From contig CAKRRH010000015.1 in assembly GCA_934394855.1 (NCBI GenBank), positions 1-43,007 of the forward strand: DNA of 43,007 nt, given 5' to 3'. Position 1 is the first letter of the stretch. Each line of letters starts with the position of its first letter. The notes below the pieces were generated by a model that made no database searches, was not told where the DNA came from, and was given only the letters and a program-made list of their open reading frames with translations. This stretch comes from an uncultured Eubacteriales bacterium. GTDB lineage: Bacteria > Bacillota > Clostridia > Oscillospirales > Acutalibacteraceae. Of this stretch, positions 16,248-24,375 are shown piece after piece. Position numbers and translations under genes: made by a program.

Positions 16248-17160
16248 AATTTGTCTGACCTCGGAATTTTTTGGCGACCGGCTCTTTGCAATAATAAATG
16301 CCCTTATATTTTTTATAGGAATTGTCAAGGTCGTAGAAAACGATCTCATGCTTCGGAATCTGTTGTTCGGGTGGCGGCAGCTGCATATAATCCCCCGAAA
16401 ACGCCATGTGCAAATATTCGTCGTAACCGACGGGCAACGGCGCCATAATGTCTTCAAACGGCTTGTAAACAACGCCTTTGAAAAGCCTTGCGGGATAATT
16501 TCGCACCATGACCTCATACCAAACGCAAAGCTCTTTTGCGATGTTTGCGTCTTTGAGCGGATATTTGCTCATCTGCTTTTCTGCAAATCTCCAAACCTTA
16601 TAGCGTGATTTGACGGTCGGGAAGAAAAACAGCAAAAATCGGCTGACAAGCTCAACCGCCTTGCCCTTGCTTGTATGCGGCTCACCGTTTAGAAACATTG
16701 AGTATACCAGCGCCCACATCATCTGAATCTTGCGTTTGAACGCCGAATCGGGCGAGCCGTCGATCGGAATTACATCGAGTCTGATTCCGTGAGGAATGTC
16801 AAGATCCGCTTGCCTTGTTTTGATGAATGTGGTATGCTCGTCCGAAATCGTGATGAATTGAATTCTCGTATATTCGGTTTTTGAAGTGCGGCAGATTTTG
16901 TAGCGGCTTTCATCCGCACTTTCATGCCACACCTTCTCCAATTTTTCATAATCCTCTCTGGGCATAAACACATCAATGTCATCGTCCCACGGCACAAATC
17001 CCTTATGGCGCAATGCACCGATGCAACAGCCGCCGCAGAAAAAATGGGTAAGTTGGTGGGCGTCGCAGATTTCCTTGAAATATTTATACATATCAAGGCT
17101 TTTTTTCTGAATTTTCCGAATGTCCTCGGGCTTCACTTCCACAGGTTCATAGGTAACCAT
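16237..17160 (-). CDS. LicD-family phosphotransferase
   Basis: Predicted cytosolic or membrane-associated nucleotidyltransferase-fold enzyme of 307 residues. Seen: FFCGGCCIGALRHKGF followed by VPWDDDIDVFMPREDYEKL, the hallmark LicD motif with the metal-binding DDDID. Known LicD proteins transfer phosphocholine to teichoic acid or LPS, and the related animal enzyme FKRP transfers ribitol phosphate from CDP-ribitol. The substrate here is unknown. The ATG at 17160 has GGAGAG 7 nt upstream and is preferred over an ATG at 17181. It is the first gene of a licD-dprA-nagA unit with its own promoter. Confidence 0.88.
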   Translation of the reverse strand: MVTYEPVEVKPEDIRKIQKKSLDMYKYFKEICDAHQLTHFFCGGCCIGALRHKGFVPWDDDIDVFMPREDYEKLEKVWHESADESRYKICRTSKTEYTRIQFITISDEHTTFIKTRQADLDIPHGIRLDVIPIDGSPDSAFKRKIQMMWALVYSMFLNGEPHTSKGKAVELVSRFLLFFFPTVKSRYKVWRFAEKQMSKYPLKDANIAKELCVWYEVMVRNYPARLFKGVVYKPFEDIMAPLPVGYDEYLHMAFSGDYMQLPPPEQQIPKHEIVFYDLDNSYKKYKGIYYCKEPVAKKFRGQTNYED

Positions 17161-17192
17161 AATTCTCTCCGAAAATATCATTATTTATATAG

Positions 17193-17221
17193 ATTTTACC
17201 ACATATGTTGGCAATTTTCAA
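17193..17221 (-). promoter_or_regulatory. Promoter of the licD operon
   Basis: Minus strand: -35 TTGAAA (17221-17216), 17-nt spacer, -10 TAAAAT (17198-17193), about 33 nt before the licD start. Confidence 0.7.
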
Positions 17222-17271
17222 CATAAAACCATTCATTGAGCGGTAAACTCATTTGTTGAACCAAATACAAC

Positions 17272-17300
17272 TTGATTTTTATCCAAAATTAAGCTATAAT
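17272..17300 (+). promoter_or_regulatory. Promoter of the exported protein at 17338
   Basis: -35 TTGATT (17272-17277), 17-nt spacer, perfect -10 TATAAT (17295-17300). Divergent from the licD promoter with about 50 bp between them. Confidence 0.75.
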
Positions 17301-17337
17301 TATAACGTTATATAAATGTATAAAGGGGTGTGGCGGT

Positions 17338-18210
17338 TTGAAACGCTTTGTTAAAAAAACGCTTGCGTTTGTTGTTTTGCTCAGCGTAATGACAATGAGC
17401 TTTGTGCCGTTTACCGCATTTGCCGATTCAACCGTTGCAGTTAATACCGACTATTCAAAAATATCGGTTAAAATCCCGTCAAAATTCACCGTTTTGACCA
17501 CCGAAGATGTCGACAAGGGAGCGGCGTTTTATAAAGATCTGCCGCTTTCAAAAAATGAGGCAATTAAGCGAATTGACAGCGGAGTGCTGATTGACGCATT
17601 TTCAAATGATAAACAGCGTGAAATCAGATTTTCGGTTTTCAGCGCCAACAAAATCGGAAAATATTCTTCCGAATCAAGCCGTGCCGCAGAATCGGTCGCA
17701 AAAACGGAGGAGTCGGAACACAGTTTGATAAGCGGAATAAATAATTTCTCGGACCTTGAGAAAAGCGAGCGTGAGAGTGTGATTTCGACTGTTGCGGATG
17801 CGCTTAAAGCACAAGGGCATACACTTTTGTCAACGCCGTCCGAAATCAAGCTGTCGGATTATTATTTCATCAAGATTTATGCAAGAATCGGCGACACGAC
17901 AACCGGATATACATATACAAGCGTAATGACGATCGTCGGGGGTCGATGCTATGAGCTGACCTGCTTTGATTCATCACCCGTGCTTGAGCAGTCGCAGATC
18001 GACGCAAACGAAAGTGTGATTTCAACGCTAAATCTCACAATTAACGGCAATTCGGGCGAGATTGCGTCGAATAATTTTCAGTCGATCGTCGTATTCATTG
18101 TGATTTTGCTTTCAATCGCATTGATTTTCGGAGTGGTGGTTTCGTTCATCAAGCCGATCGTCGAATCAAGAAATGCTGACGAGCCGATTCGACCGAAAAA
18201 GCGAAAATAA
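17338..18210 (+). CDS. Exported, membrane-anchored protein of unknown function
   Basis: A 290-residue protein I do not recognise. Seen: a signal peptide (KRFVKKTLAFVVLLSVM, cleavage likely after AFAD or TAFA near residue 29), an extracytoplasmic domain of about 210 residues beginning DYSKISVKIPSKFTVLT, a single C-terminal transmembrane helix (SIVVFIVILLSIALIFG), and a short basic tail ending RPKKRK. The topology is outside domain, one helix, cytoplasmic tail. The opening IPSKF.VLT resembles the start of small lipoprotein-like domains in Firmicutes, but no function follows from it. Translation starts at TTG, about 10 nt after AAGGGG. It is monocistronic, with its own promoter and terminator. 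Confidence 0.8.
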   Translation: MKRFVKKTLAFVVLLSVMTMSFVPFTAFADSTVAVNTDYSKISVKIPSKFTVLTTEDVDKGAAFYKDLPLSKNEAIKRIDSGVLIDAFSNDKQREIRFSVFSANKIGKYSSESSRAAESVAKTEESEHSLISGINNFSDLEKSERESVISTVADALKAQGHTLLSTPSEIKLSDYYFIKIYARIGDTTTGYTYTSVMTIVGGRCYELTCFDSSPVLEQSQIDANESVISTLNLTINGNSGEIASNNFQSIVVFIVILLSIALIFGVVVSFIKPIVESRNADEPIRPKKRK

Positions 18211-18225
18211 TACTGCAAAAATGAT

Positions 18226-18264
18226 AAAAGACCTTTGGTATGATTTTTACCAAAGGTCTTTTTT
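18226..18264. terminator. Bidirectional terminator
   Basis: AAAAGACCTTTGGTA (18226-18240) and TACCAAAGGTCTTTT (18248-18262) are perfectly complementary over 15 bp, with T/A-rich flanks on both sides. It serves the plus-strand gene ending at 18210 and, on the minus strand, the small interrupted gene ending at 18269. Confidence 0.92.
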
Positions 18265-18268
18265 ATGC

Positions 18269-18454
18269 TTATTTGATGTCCGACAAAACAATTTCAGTTT
18301 CGATGTGAGTGATAAAATATATCGGAACGCCCTGATATTTTTCATATACGAAATATTTTTAAGCACCGCCGTCAAGCGTGTCGCCGCGGCTGAAATATTG
18401 TTCGGTACTATTCCCAAAATCAGGTTGGCTGTCAAACCGAGTGATTGTTATCAT
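18269..18454 (-). pseudogene. Small gene interrupted by an in-frame TAA
   Basis: From ATG 18454 the minus strand reads 31 codons (MITITRFDSQPDF... to RGDTLDGGA), a TAA at 18361-18359, then 29 more well-formed codons in the same frame (KYFVYEKYQGVPIYF... to VLSDIK) and a final TAA. Both halves look like one compact protein of about 60 residues, with ordinary codon use. It has its own promoter and the bidirectional terminator. Most likely it is a recently inactivated gene, or a sequencing error; a genuine 31-residue peptide is the alternative. No family is recognised. Confidence 0.55.
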
Positions 18455-18467
18455 GATGATATTCTTT

Positions 18468-18496
18468 TGTATAATATCAGCTGTAAATCAGGTCAA
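18468..18496 (-). promoter_or_regulatory. Promoter of the small interrupted gene
   Basis: Minus strand: -35 TTGACC (18496-18491), 17-nt spacer, -10 TATACA (18473-18468), overlapping the 3' end of the LysR gene. The start codon at 18454 would be only a few nucleotides from the predicted transcript start, giving a nearly leaderless message. Confidence 0.5.
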
Positions 18497-19358
18497 TGAA
18501 ATGCTCCGCGGCAACCGACGGCACCGCACCGCCCGTTACAAGCCCAATGCTGTGTTTCGGCAGTGGCTCGGACAGCTGCAATTTATATAATTCGCCGCCA
18601 TTTAGCGCACTTTCGGCTGCCTTTTCGATTACAAGCGAAATTCCGAGCCCGATTTTTGCACATTCGATCAGCAGATCGATTGAGCCGAGCTCAACGCACG
18701 GCGACAGAACAATGTCCTTTTCAAGCAAAAATCCGTCAATAATTCTGCGTGAACTGCTGTTTTTATCAAGCATCAAAACCGGATATTCCGCAAGCTCTTT
18801 TAGCGATACTGTTCGGTGGGCAAGTGAAGCAAATTTTTTGCCTGCAACAAAGCAATCCGAAATCGACATTACTTCCCGAATGTTCAGCCCCTCGCTTCTG
18901 TGAATCGGCAGATTTGCAAACGCCATGTCGATTTCGCCGTCTTTGAGCATTTTGATGAGGTCGTCCGAGGTTCCGCTCGAAAGTTTGATCGTGATGTCGG
19001 GATACAGCTCGTGAAATGTGCTGATTTTTTTGAGCAAAAACAGCGAACATATTGTGTCGGATGCACCGATTTTGATTTCGCCCTCATGCATATCGGTCAT
19101 TTTTTGAAAGGTTTTTTGCGCATTTTCAAGCAATTCGCTTGCGTTTTTCGCATAATTATATACCGCTTGACCCTCGGCTGTCAGAGTGACGCCGCGAGCG
19201 CCTCGGTTAAATAATTTTCCGCCGAGTGCCGTTTCAAGCTGTTTGATTGACTGGCTGACGGCAGATTGCGACACAAAAAGCTCCTGAGCCGCTGCGGATA
19301 TGCTCTTGTGTCTTGCGACGGTGCAAAATATTTTATATAAATCGAAGTTGATGTCCAA
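18477..19358 (-). CDS. LysR-family transcriptional regulator
   Basis: A regulator of 293 residues. Seen: N-terminal winged helix DINFDLYKIFCTVARHKSIS followed by AAAQELFVSQSAVSQSIKQLE, a linker helix, and the periplasmic-binding-like effector domain beginning EIKIGASDTICSLFLLKKI. The ligand cannot be read from sequence. I favour the TTG at 19358, which gives the common clostridial opening (M)DINFDLYKIF and has GAGGG 8 nt upstream; a GTG at 19373 is possible. An inverted repeat around its -10 suggests autoregulation. Neighbours give no clear target. Confidence 0.92.
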   Translation of the reverse strand: MDINFDLYKIFCTVARHKSISAAAQELFVSQSAVSQSIKQLETALGGKLFNRGARGVTLTAEGQAVYNYAKNASELLENAQKTFQKMTDMHEGEIKIGASDTICSLFLLKKISTFHELYPDITIKLSSGTSDDLIKMLKDGEIDMAFANLPIHRSEGLNIREVMSISDCFVAGKKFASLAHRTVSLKELAEYPVLMLDKNSSSRRIIDGFLLEKDIVLSPCVELGSIDLLIECAKIGLGISLVIEKAAESALNGGELYKLQLSEPLPKHSIGLVTGGAVPSVAAEHFIDLIYS

Positions 19359-19388
19359 AACGGAATCCCTCACCTTTGCTTATGAATG

Positions 19389-19446
19389 TTGTAAAAGCCA
19401 TTAGAATTATTTATTTCATTATACACCGCTTTTACAAAATATTCAA
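19389..19446 (-). promoter_or_regulatory. LysR gene promoter with a flanking inverted repeat
   Basis: Minus strand: -35 TTGAAT (19446-19441), 17-nt spacer, -10 TATAAT (19423-19418). A perfect 10-bp inverted repeat, TTGTAAAAGC (19389-19398) and GCTTTTACAA (19428-19437), brackets the -10 and transcript start. It is a candidate autoregulatory site. Confidence 0.65.
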
Positions 19447-19469
19447 GTAAATAAACGGTAAATGATTGA

Positions 19470-20174
19470 TTACAGACAGTCGATTGAGGAATAAATGAAA
19501 TCCTGCAATTTTTCGCATACCGTCTTGTCGCTCACGCCGTTTGTGTGTATTCGCAAAAGCTCGTTGTTTGCAATGATTCTGACGCCGATTACCGCAACGC
19601 CGCACATTTTTGCGCATTTATAAACCGCTGCTGTTTCCATGTCCTCCGAAATTTCGCCGAATTGGCTCACCAGCAGGTTGATTCGGTCGACCTCACGCGA
19701 AAACATATCGCCCGAACCGAGTTTTCCGACAATCTTTCGTCCGCTAAACGGCAGCTTTTCAAATATGCCGAGCAGCCGCCTGTCCGATGATATATCACAG
19801 CTTTGCTTTTTGCCGGGTTTCCACAAAAGCGCATTGCTGCCTTTGCCCTGCGATTTAATCGGCGAACGGTGGCTGTTGAGATATACCGCAGAATCGCCCA
19901 CGATTAAATCGCCGATTCTGAGATCGGGTCTGTGTGCCCCGGCAATGCCCTGATTGATTATGCAGTCCGGGTGATAGCGCTCGATCGCCGTCATTGTCGC
20001 AACGCACGCATTCATTATCCCAACGCCTGTTTTTGAAATAATAATTCGTTTGTCCGGTGTGGTTGTTTCATAAAAATCACAGCCGTTGATTTTGATATGC
20101 AGTTTTGTTTCAAACATCGCAACAAGACGGTTAATTTCGTTGTCCATTGCGCCTTGAATCAATATTGTTTTCAT
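19470..20174 (-). CDS. MTA/SAH nucleosidase-like protein (PNP/UDP phosphorylase family)
   Basis: A cytosolic protein of 234 residues in the family that cleaves methylthioadenosine and S-adenosylhomocysteine. Seen: LIQGAMDNEI with the catalytic Glu position kept, SKTGVGIMNA, NQGIAGAHRPDLRIGD and EDMETAAVYKCAK. In E. coli MTAN the purine-binding catalytic Asp197 lies in VRAISD; here the aligned block is VRIIAN, with Asn. That change makes standard adenine nucleosidase activity doubtful or alters base preference. AAAAGG lies 9 nt before the ATG. It is the last gene of the unit that includes recG, 38 bp downstream. Confidence 0.82.
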   Translation of the reverse strand: MKTILIQGAMDNEINRLVAMFETKLHIKINGCDFYETTTPDKRIIISKTGVGIMNACVATMTAIERYHPDCIINQGIAGAHRPDLRIGDLIVGDSAVYLNSHRSPIKSQGKGSNALLWKPGKKQSCDISSDRRLLGIFEKLPFSGRKIVGKLGSGDMFSREVDRINLLVSQFGEISEDMETAAVYKCAKMCGVAVIGVRIIANNELLRIHTNGVSDKTVCEKLQDFIYSSIDCL

Positions 20175-20212
20175 GTTAAGTGCCTTTTTGGTGTATATTT
20201 TTCGCTTATGTT

Positions 20213-22249
20213 TTAATTTATTCCGAACTGCTCCGATCTGCCGAACAGTTTGTCAACCTCCGACTTTAATCCTTCGTTTTTCGGGTCGCAAAGCTCGGGG
20301 TCATCGGATATTATTTCTTTGGCAAGAGCGGAGGTCATTTTCAGCGTTTTCATGTCGCTGAATATATTTGCGATTTTAAGGTTGGGAAGTCCGCTTTGCT
20401 TTGAGCCGAAAAAGTCGCCCGGACCTCGGAGCTTTAAATCTTCGTCGGCAATTTTAAAGCCGTCGGTCGTGTCAGTCATTACCTTTAAACGGCGCTTTGC
20501 CTCATCATTTTCGGCGTCCGAGATGAGAATGCAGGTTGAACGGTGCTGTCCTCGTCCGACTCGTCCTCTGAGCTGATGAAGCTGGGACAGTCCGAACCGT
20601 TCCGCATTTTCGATTACCATTATGACGGCATTCGGCACATCGATTCCGACTTCGATCACGGTGGTCGAAATCAGCAGCCGGATTTTGTTGTCGGCAAAAT
20701 CTCTCATCACCCGTTCCTTTTGGTCAGGCTTCATTTGACCGTGCAAAAGACCGAGCGAATAATTTTTGAAAAAGCCTTTGCTTAATTTTTCATAAAATTT
20801 CGTTGCGCTTGCAAGCTCCGTTTCGCCCTCATCAACCATCGGGCAAACAATGTAGCCCTGCCTGCCCTCGTCAATGTGCTTTTTGATATAAGCATATGCC
20901 CGAGGTCTTAACTTCGACGGCACGGCATAGGTTTCAATCGGCATTCTTCCTTTTGGAAGCTCGTCAAGGACAGATATATCAAGATCGCCGTATAAAATCA
21001 GTGCAAGAGTGCGCGGAATCGGTGTTGCGGACATGACGTACATATGCGGATTGTGCCCCTTAAAGCCGAGCGCCGTTCTTTGTGCAACGCCGAATCGGTG
21101 CTGTTCGTCGGTTATCACAAGCCCGAGCGACATAAATTTTACGTCATTTTGAATCAGCGCATGAGTTCCGATTATGACATCTATTTCGCCGTTTTTGAGC
21201 ATTGAAAGCAGTTTTTTTCGCTCGGACGCCGGCGTTGAGCCCGTCAGCAAAAATACCGAAACATCATGCGGCTTCATCATTTTTGCAAGCGTTTTATAAT
21301 GCTGTTCGGCAAGAATTTCGGTTGGCGCCATGAGTGCGGATTGAAAGCCGTTTTTCGCCGAATTATATATCAGCGCCGCCGCAACCGCCGTTTTGCCCGA
21401 ACCGACATCTCCCTGGAGCAATCGGTTCATCGGCGTCGGCTTCATCATGTCAATCGCCGCCTGTTTTACGGCATTTTTTTGCGCATTTGTCATTTCAAAC
21501 GGCAGTCCGCCGATAAATTTGTCGGTATAATCATTTTTGAAAACGGTGGCGCAAAGTGCATTATTCTTGCGTTTGAGCCGCAAAAGTCCGAGCTGGAGAA
21601 TAAGCAATTCTTCAAAAACAAGCCGCTGTTTTGCCGTTTCCATTTCATCACGGTTGTCGGGAAAATGAATCTTTTCGAGCGCAAAACGCTTGTGGCACAG
21701 CTCATATTCACGGCGAATGTCGGCATTTATCGGGTCATAAAGCTCATCGCCGAGCTCATCCGTCACTTGTCTTACCGCTTTTTCGATCATGTAGCTTTTA
21801 AGACCCTCGCAGCTGCGATATATCGGACGAAAATGGGGTGAGGTCGCCTCTTCGATTTGCGGCGAGCTCATTTCTTTTCGGTTAAAATTGCCCGTGACCT
21901 TGCCGAAAAGCAAAATATCCTTGCCGATTTCGGCTTTTTGCGCCATATATTTGTTGTTGAAGACCGTGACATAAAGCGGCATTGCGCCATCGGTTGCCTT
22001 GAACCGATATAGCGTCAGTCCCCGTCTGATTCGGTATTCTTCGACATGAGTCGCAACCGTTGCTTTAACGCAGCATTTTTCATCGATCGGTGCGTCGCTT
22101 ACCGAATAACAGGTGTCCCAGTCCTCATAATCTCTCGGATAAAACTCCAAAAGGGCACCGACAGTGTCGATACCCAATTTTCTGAAAAGCTCGGCTCGTT
22201 TTTTGCCGACGCCTTTTAAATATTCGATTGGCTTATTTTCGTCGATCAT
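20213..22249 (-). CDS. recG: ATP-dependent DNA helicase RecG
   Basis: Branch-migration helicase acting on stalled replication forks and recombination intermediates; 678 residues, the usual length. Seen: N-terminal wedge domain beginning IEYLKGVGKKRAELFRKLG, an OB-fold, Walker A GDVGSGKTAVA, motif II DEQHRFGV, motif III MSATPIPRT, and motifs V-VI with STTVIEVGIDVPN and HQLRGRVGRG. It follows fakA by 35 bp; yloU-fakA-recG is the order in Bacillus subtilis. GAGGG upstream serves as ribosome binding site. Confidence 0.98.
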   Translation of the reverse strand: MIDENKPIEYLKGVGKKRAELFRKLGIDTVGALLEFYPRDYEDWDTCYSVSDAPIDEKCCVKATVATHVEEYRIRRGLTLYRFKATDGAMPLYVTVFNNKYMAQKAEIGKDILLFGKVTGNFNRKEMSSPQIEEATSPHFRPIYRSCEGLKSYMIEKAVRQVTDELGDELYDPINADIRREYELCHKRFALEKIHFPDNRDEMETAKQRLVFEELLILQLGLLRLKRKNNALCATVFKNDYTDKFIGGLPFEMTNAQKNAVKQAAIDMMKPTPMNRLLQGDVGSGKTAVAAALIYNSAKNGFQSALMAPTEILAEQHYKTLAKMMKPHDVSVFLLTGSTPASERKKLLSMLKNGEIDVIIGTHALIQNDVKFMSLGLVITDEQHRFGVAQRTALGFKGHNPHMYVMSATPIPRTLALILYGDLDISVLDELPKGRMPIETYAVPSKLRPRAYAYIKKHIDEGRQGYIVCPMVDEGETELASATKFYEKLSKGFFKNYSLGLLHGQMKPDQKERVMRDFADNKIRLLISTTVIEVGIDVPNAVIMVIENAERFGLSQLHQLRGRVGRGQHRSTCILISDAENDEAKRRLKVMTDTTDGFKIADEDLKLRGPGDFFGSKQSGLPNLKIANIFSDMKTLKMTSALAKEIISDDPELCDPKNEGLKSEVDKLFGRSEQFGIN

Positions 22250-22284
22250 AAACCATCGCCCTCACTTAAAGGAATAAGTGATAT

Positions 22285-23964
22285 TTATTCAACGGAAATA
22301 ATGTAGTAATAAATCGGCTGACCGCCCGGAACAAGAGTCACTTCAACATCATTGCCGAGCTTCGCTCTGACAGCGCTCTCAGCCGCCGCCGCTTGCTCGT
22401 CGGTGATGTCCTCACCATAGATGAGCGTTACGAAGCTGCTGTCTTTTTTGAACAGATTTTTCACAAGCTTAACTACCGCTTTTTCAATATCCTGTTCAAC
22501 AAAAGCGACCTTGCCGTTTTCGAGAGCCAAAATTTCGCCCTCCTTGATCTTGTGACCGTCATAATCCGAGTCACGAGCCGCAAATGTGATTGAGCCTGAG
22601 CCGACATTTTCCGCAGCCGCCTGCATTGCAACCGCATTATCTTCAACCGATGCGTCAGGGTCAAAGCTTAGCATTGCCGAAATTCCCATCGGGATCGTCT
22701 TTGTCTGCAAGACGATTACATTTCGTGTTGCAAGCTTGACTGTCTGTTCAGCCGCCATGATTATGTTCTTGTTATTCGGCAAAACGAATACATTTTTTGC
22801 CGGTGTAGTTTCGATTGCACGGAGAATGTCGTCGGTTGACGGATTCATTGTCTGACCGCCCGACACAAGCGATGTTACACCGAGGTCGGTGAACAGCGAC
22901 TGAATTCCTTCGCCTGCCGCAATCGCAACAAAACCATATTCTTCGGTCGGCGCAACGGGTGTATATTCGCCGTTGTCGTCGATATGTTCGGTATCTTCGA
23001 TTTCTGCATTTTTCTTTGCATTTTCATGCTGTTCACGCATATTTTCGATCTTCATGTTTGTGAGCATACCGAATTTAAGACCCTCTTGCAATGCGTTTCC
23101 GGGGTTGTCGGTATGAACATGAACCTTGATTATGCTCTCGTCGTCAACGACCACAACGCAGTCGCCGATCGATTCGAGATATGAACGGAGCGCTTTCGGG
23201 TCGGTGGTTACCTTTTTATCACGCTGAACGATAAATTCGGTGCAATAGGTAAATGTGATCTCGCCCTCGAACTCTGCCGCCGCATTTTTTGCTTTTTTCT
23301 CGGTTTTGCCTGTGTTGTCCGCCTCGTTTGAAGCAACGATCACACCGTCTTTAAAGACGGAAAGCATACCTTTGAATATTGTAACAAGACCGCATCCGCC
23401 TGCGTCCACAACGCCTGCTTTTTTAAGCACCGGCAACATCTCGGGTGTCTGTTTGAGTGCGTCCTCGGCACCTTCAAGAGCTGTTTCAAATACTTCGCAA
23501 AAATCGGTCTTGCCCGATTTCACGGCATTGTCAGCCGAATCTGCCGCTAAACGAATTACGGTAAGAATCGTACCCTCGGTCGGCTTCATGACAGCTTTAT
23601 ATGCCGCTTTGACGCCGCTTGCAAGAGCAGCTGCAAGCTCTTCGCCGTCCGCCGTTTCTTTGCCCTTGAGGCCTTTAGCAATACCTCTGAAAATGAGCGA
23701 TAAAATTACACCCGAATTACCTCTTGCGCCGCGAAGCAAAGCCGAAGCGGTGAGATCGGCAATCTCGGTAACATTTTTTCCCTGTGTAACGCTGAGCTCC
23801 TTTGACGCATTTGTAATTGTCAGCGTCATGTTAGTACCCGTGTCGCCGTCAGGCACCGGGAATACATTCAGCTCATCGACCGACTGGCGGTTATTTGAAA
23901 TGTTGTTAGCACCCGATATAATGGCGTCACGAAGAATATCACCTGTAATCAAAGTAGAAATCAT
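22285..23964 (-). CDS. fakA: DAK2-domain protein, fatty acid kinase FakA/YloV-like
   Basis: A 559-residue protein of the DhaL/DAK2 kinase type. In Firmicutes FakA phosphorylates fatty acids bound by FakB for phospholipid synthesis. Seen: SVDELNVFPVPDGDTGTNM with the Mg-ATP-binding Asp residues, LLRGARGNSGVILS, a central domain with VVVDDESIIKVHVHTDNPG, and a C-terminal domain ending VPGGQPIYYYIISVE. The ATG at 23964 directly abuts AGGAAAGG, so translation may instead begin at a TTG four codons on. yloU lies upstream by 40 bp. No fakB gene is in the window. Confidence 0.9.
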   Translation of the reverse strand: MISTLITGDILRDAIISGANNISNNRQSVDELNVFPVPDGDTGTNMTLTITNASKELSVTQGKNVTEIADLTASALLRGARGNSGVILSLIFRGIAKGLKGKETADGEELAAALASGVKAAYKAVMKPTEGTILTVIRLAADSADNAVKSGKTDFCEVFETALEGAEDALKQTPEMLPVLKKAGVVDAGGCGLVTIFKGMLSVFKDGVIVASNEADNTGKTEKKAKNAAAEFEGEITFTYCTEFIVQRDKKVTTDPKALRSYLESIGDCVVVVDDESIIKVHVHTDNPGNALQEGLKFGMLTNMKIENMREQHENAKKNAEIEDTEHIDDNGEYTPVAPTEEYGFVAIAAGEGIQSLFTDLGVTSLVSGGQTMNPSTDDILRAIETTPAKNVFVLPNNKNIIMAAEQTVKLATRNVIVLQTKTIPMGISAMLSFDPDASVEDNAVAMQAAAENVGSGSITFAARDSDYDGHKIKEGEILALENGKVAFVEQDIEKAVVKLVKNLFKKDSSFVTLIYGEDITDEQAAAAESAVRAKLGNDVEVTLVPGGQPIYYYIISVE

Positions 23965-24004
23965 CCTTTCCTGATTTGCCGCATTTACCGCAGCAAATAA
24001 CGAT

Positions 24005-24358
24005 TTAGTTATCGTTTGTCATTCCGTCAACATGAACGGTAACATTATTTACTGCAATGCCGGTAGATTCTTCTACGACATACTTAACCTTATGCATAAT
24101 GCTCTGTGCAATGGCGTTGATGTTTACGCCGAAGGTTACGGTAATATGCAAATCGACATTGATTTGGTTAATATCGCCGCTGACGATTATGCCGGTGTCG
24201 ATATATTCCTTTTTTGAAAATTTGGATCTCCACCACTGGGAGCCTTTCGCAACCATTGACGATACGCCGTAGCATGAAACAACGGCGTTTCCGATCAGCT
24301 TTGCGAAATATTCGTTTGAGATTGTGACTGTGCCGAAACGGGTTTGATAACGGATCAT
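24005..24358 (-). CDS. Asp23/Gls24 family protein (YloU-like)
   Basis: A 117-residue cytosolic or envelope-associated protein. Seen: GTVTISNEYFAKLIGNAVVSCYGVSSM, and a C-terminal half with VDLHITVTFGVNINAIAQSI and AVNNVTVHVDGM, the pattern of the Asp23/Gls24 family. These proteins are linked to envelope stress in Firmicutes, and YloU is the fixed partner upstream of FakA. I start at ATG 24358, 9 nt after GAAAGG, giving MIRYQTRFG; an ATG at 24379 would overlap the upstream gene. Confidence 0.9.
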   Translation of the reverse strand: MIRYQTRFGTVTISNEYFAKLIGNAVVSCYGVSSMVAKGSQWWRSKFSKKEYIDTGIIVSGDINQINVDLHITVTFGVNINAIAQSIMHKVKYVVEESTGIAVNNVTVHVDGMTNDN

Positions 24359-24375
24359 GAAAATCATCCTTTCAA

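Noticed and set aside
16248..16517. Extended N-terminus of the dprA-like protein
   Set aside because: The extra 90 codons lie in a different frame of licD, are rich in Arg, Cys and Trp, and a well-placed ATG exists at 16247.
15973..16608. A 211-codon plus-strand frame across licD and the dprA-like gene
   Set aside because: It is antisense to two genes with clear motifs and lacks a ribosome binding site.
18359..18361. TAA read through as selenocysteine or pyrrolysine
   Set aside because: Those use TGA and TAG; TAA recoding is not known in such bacteria, so mutation or error is simpler.
18173..18499. A 108-codon plus-strand frame overlapping the terminator and LysR end
   Set aside because: It starts inside the preceding gene, runs through a terminator hairpin, and the opposite strand has a better protein-like frame with promoter.
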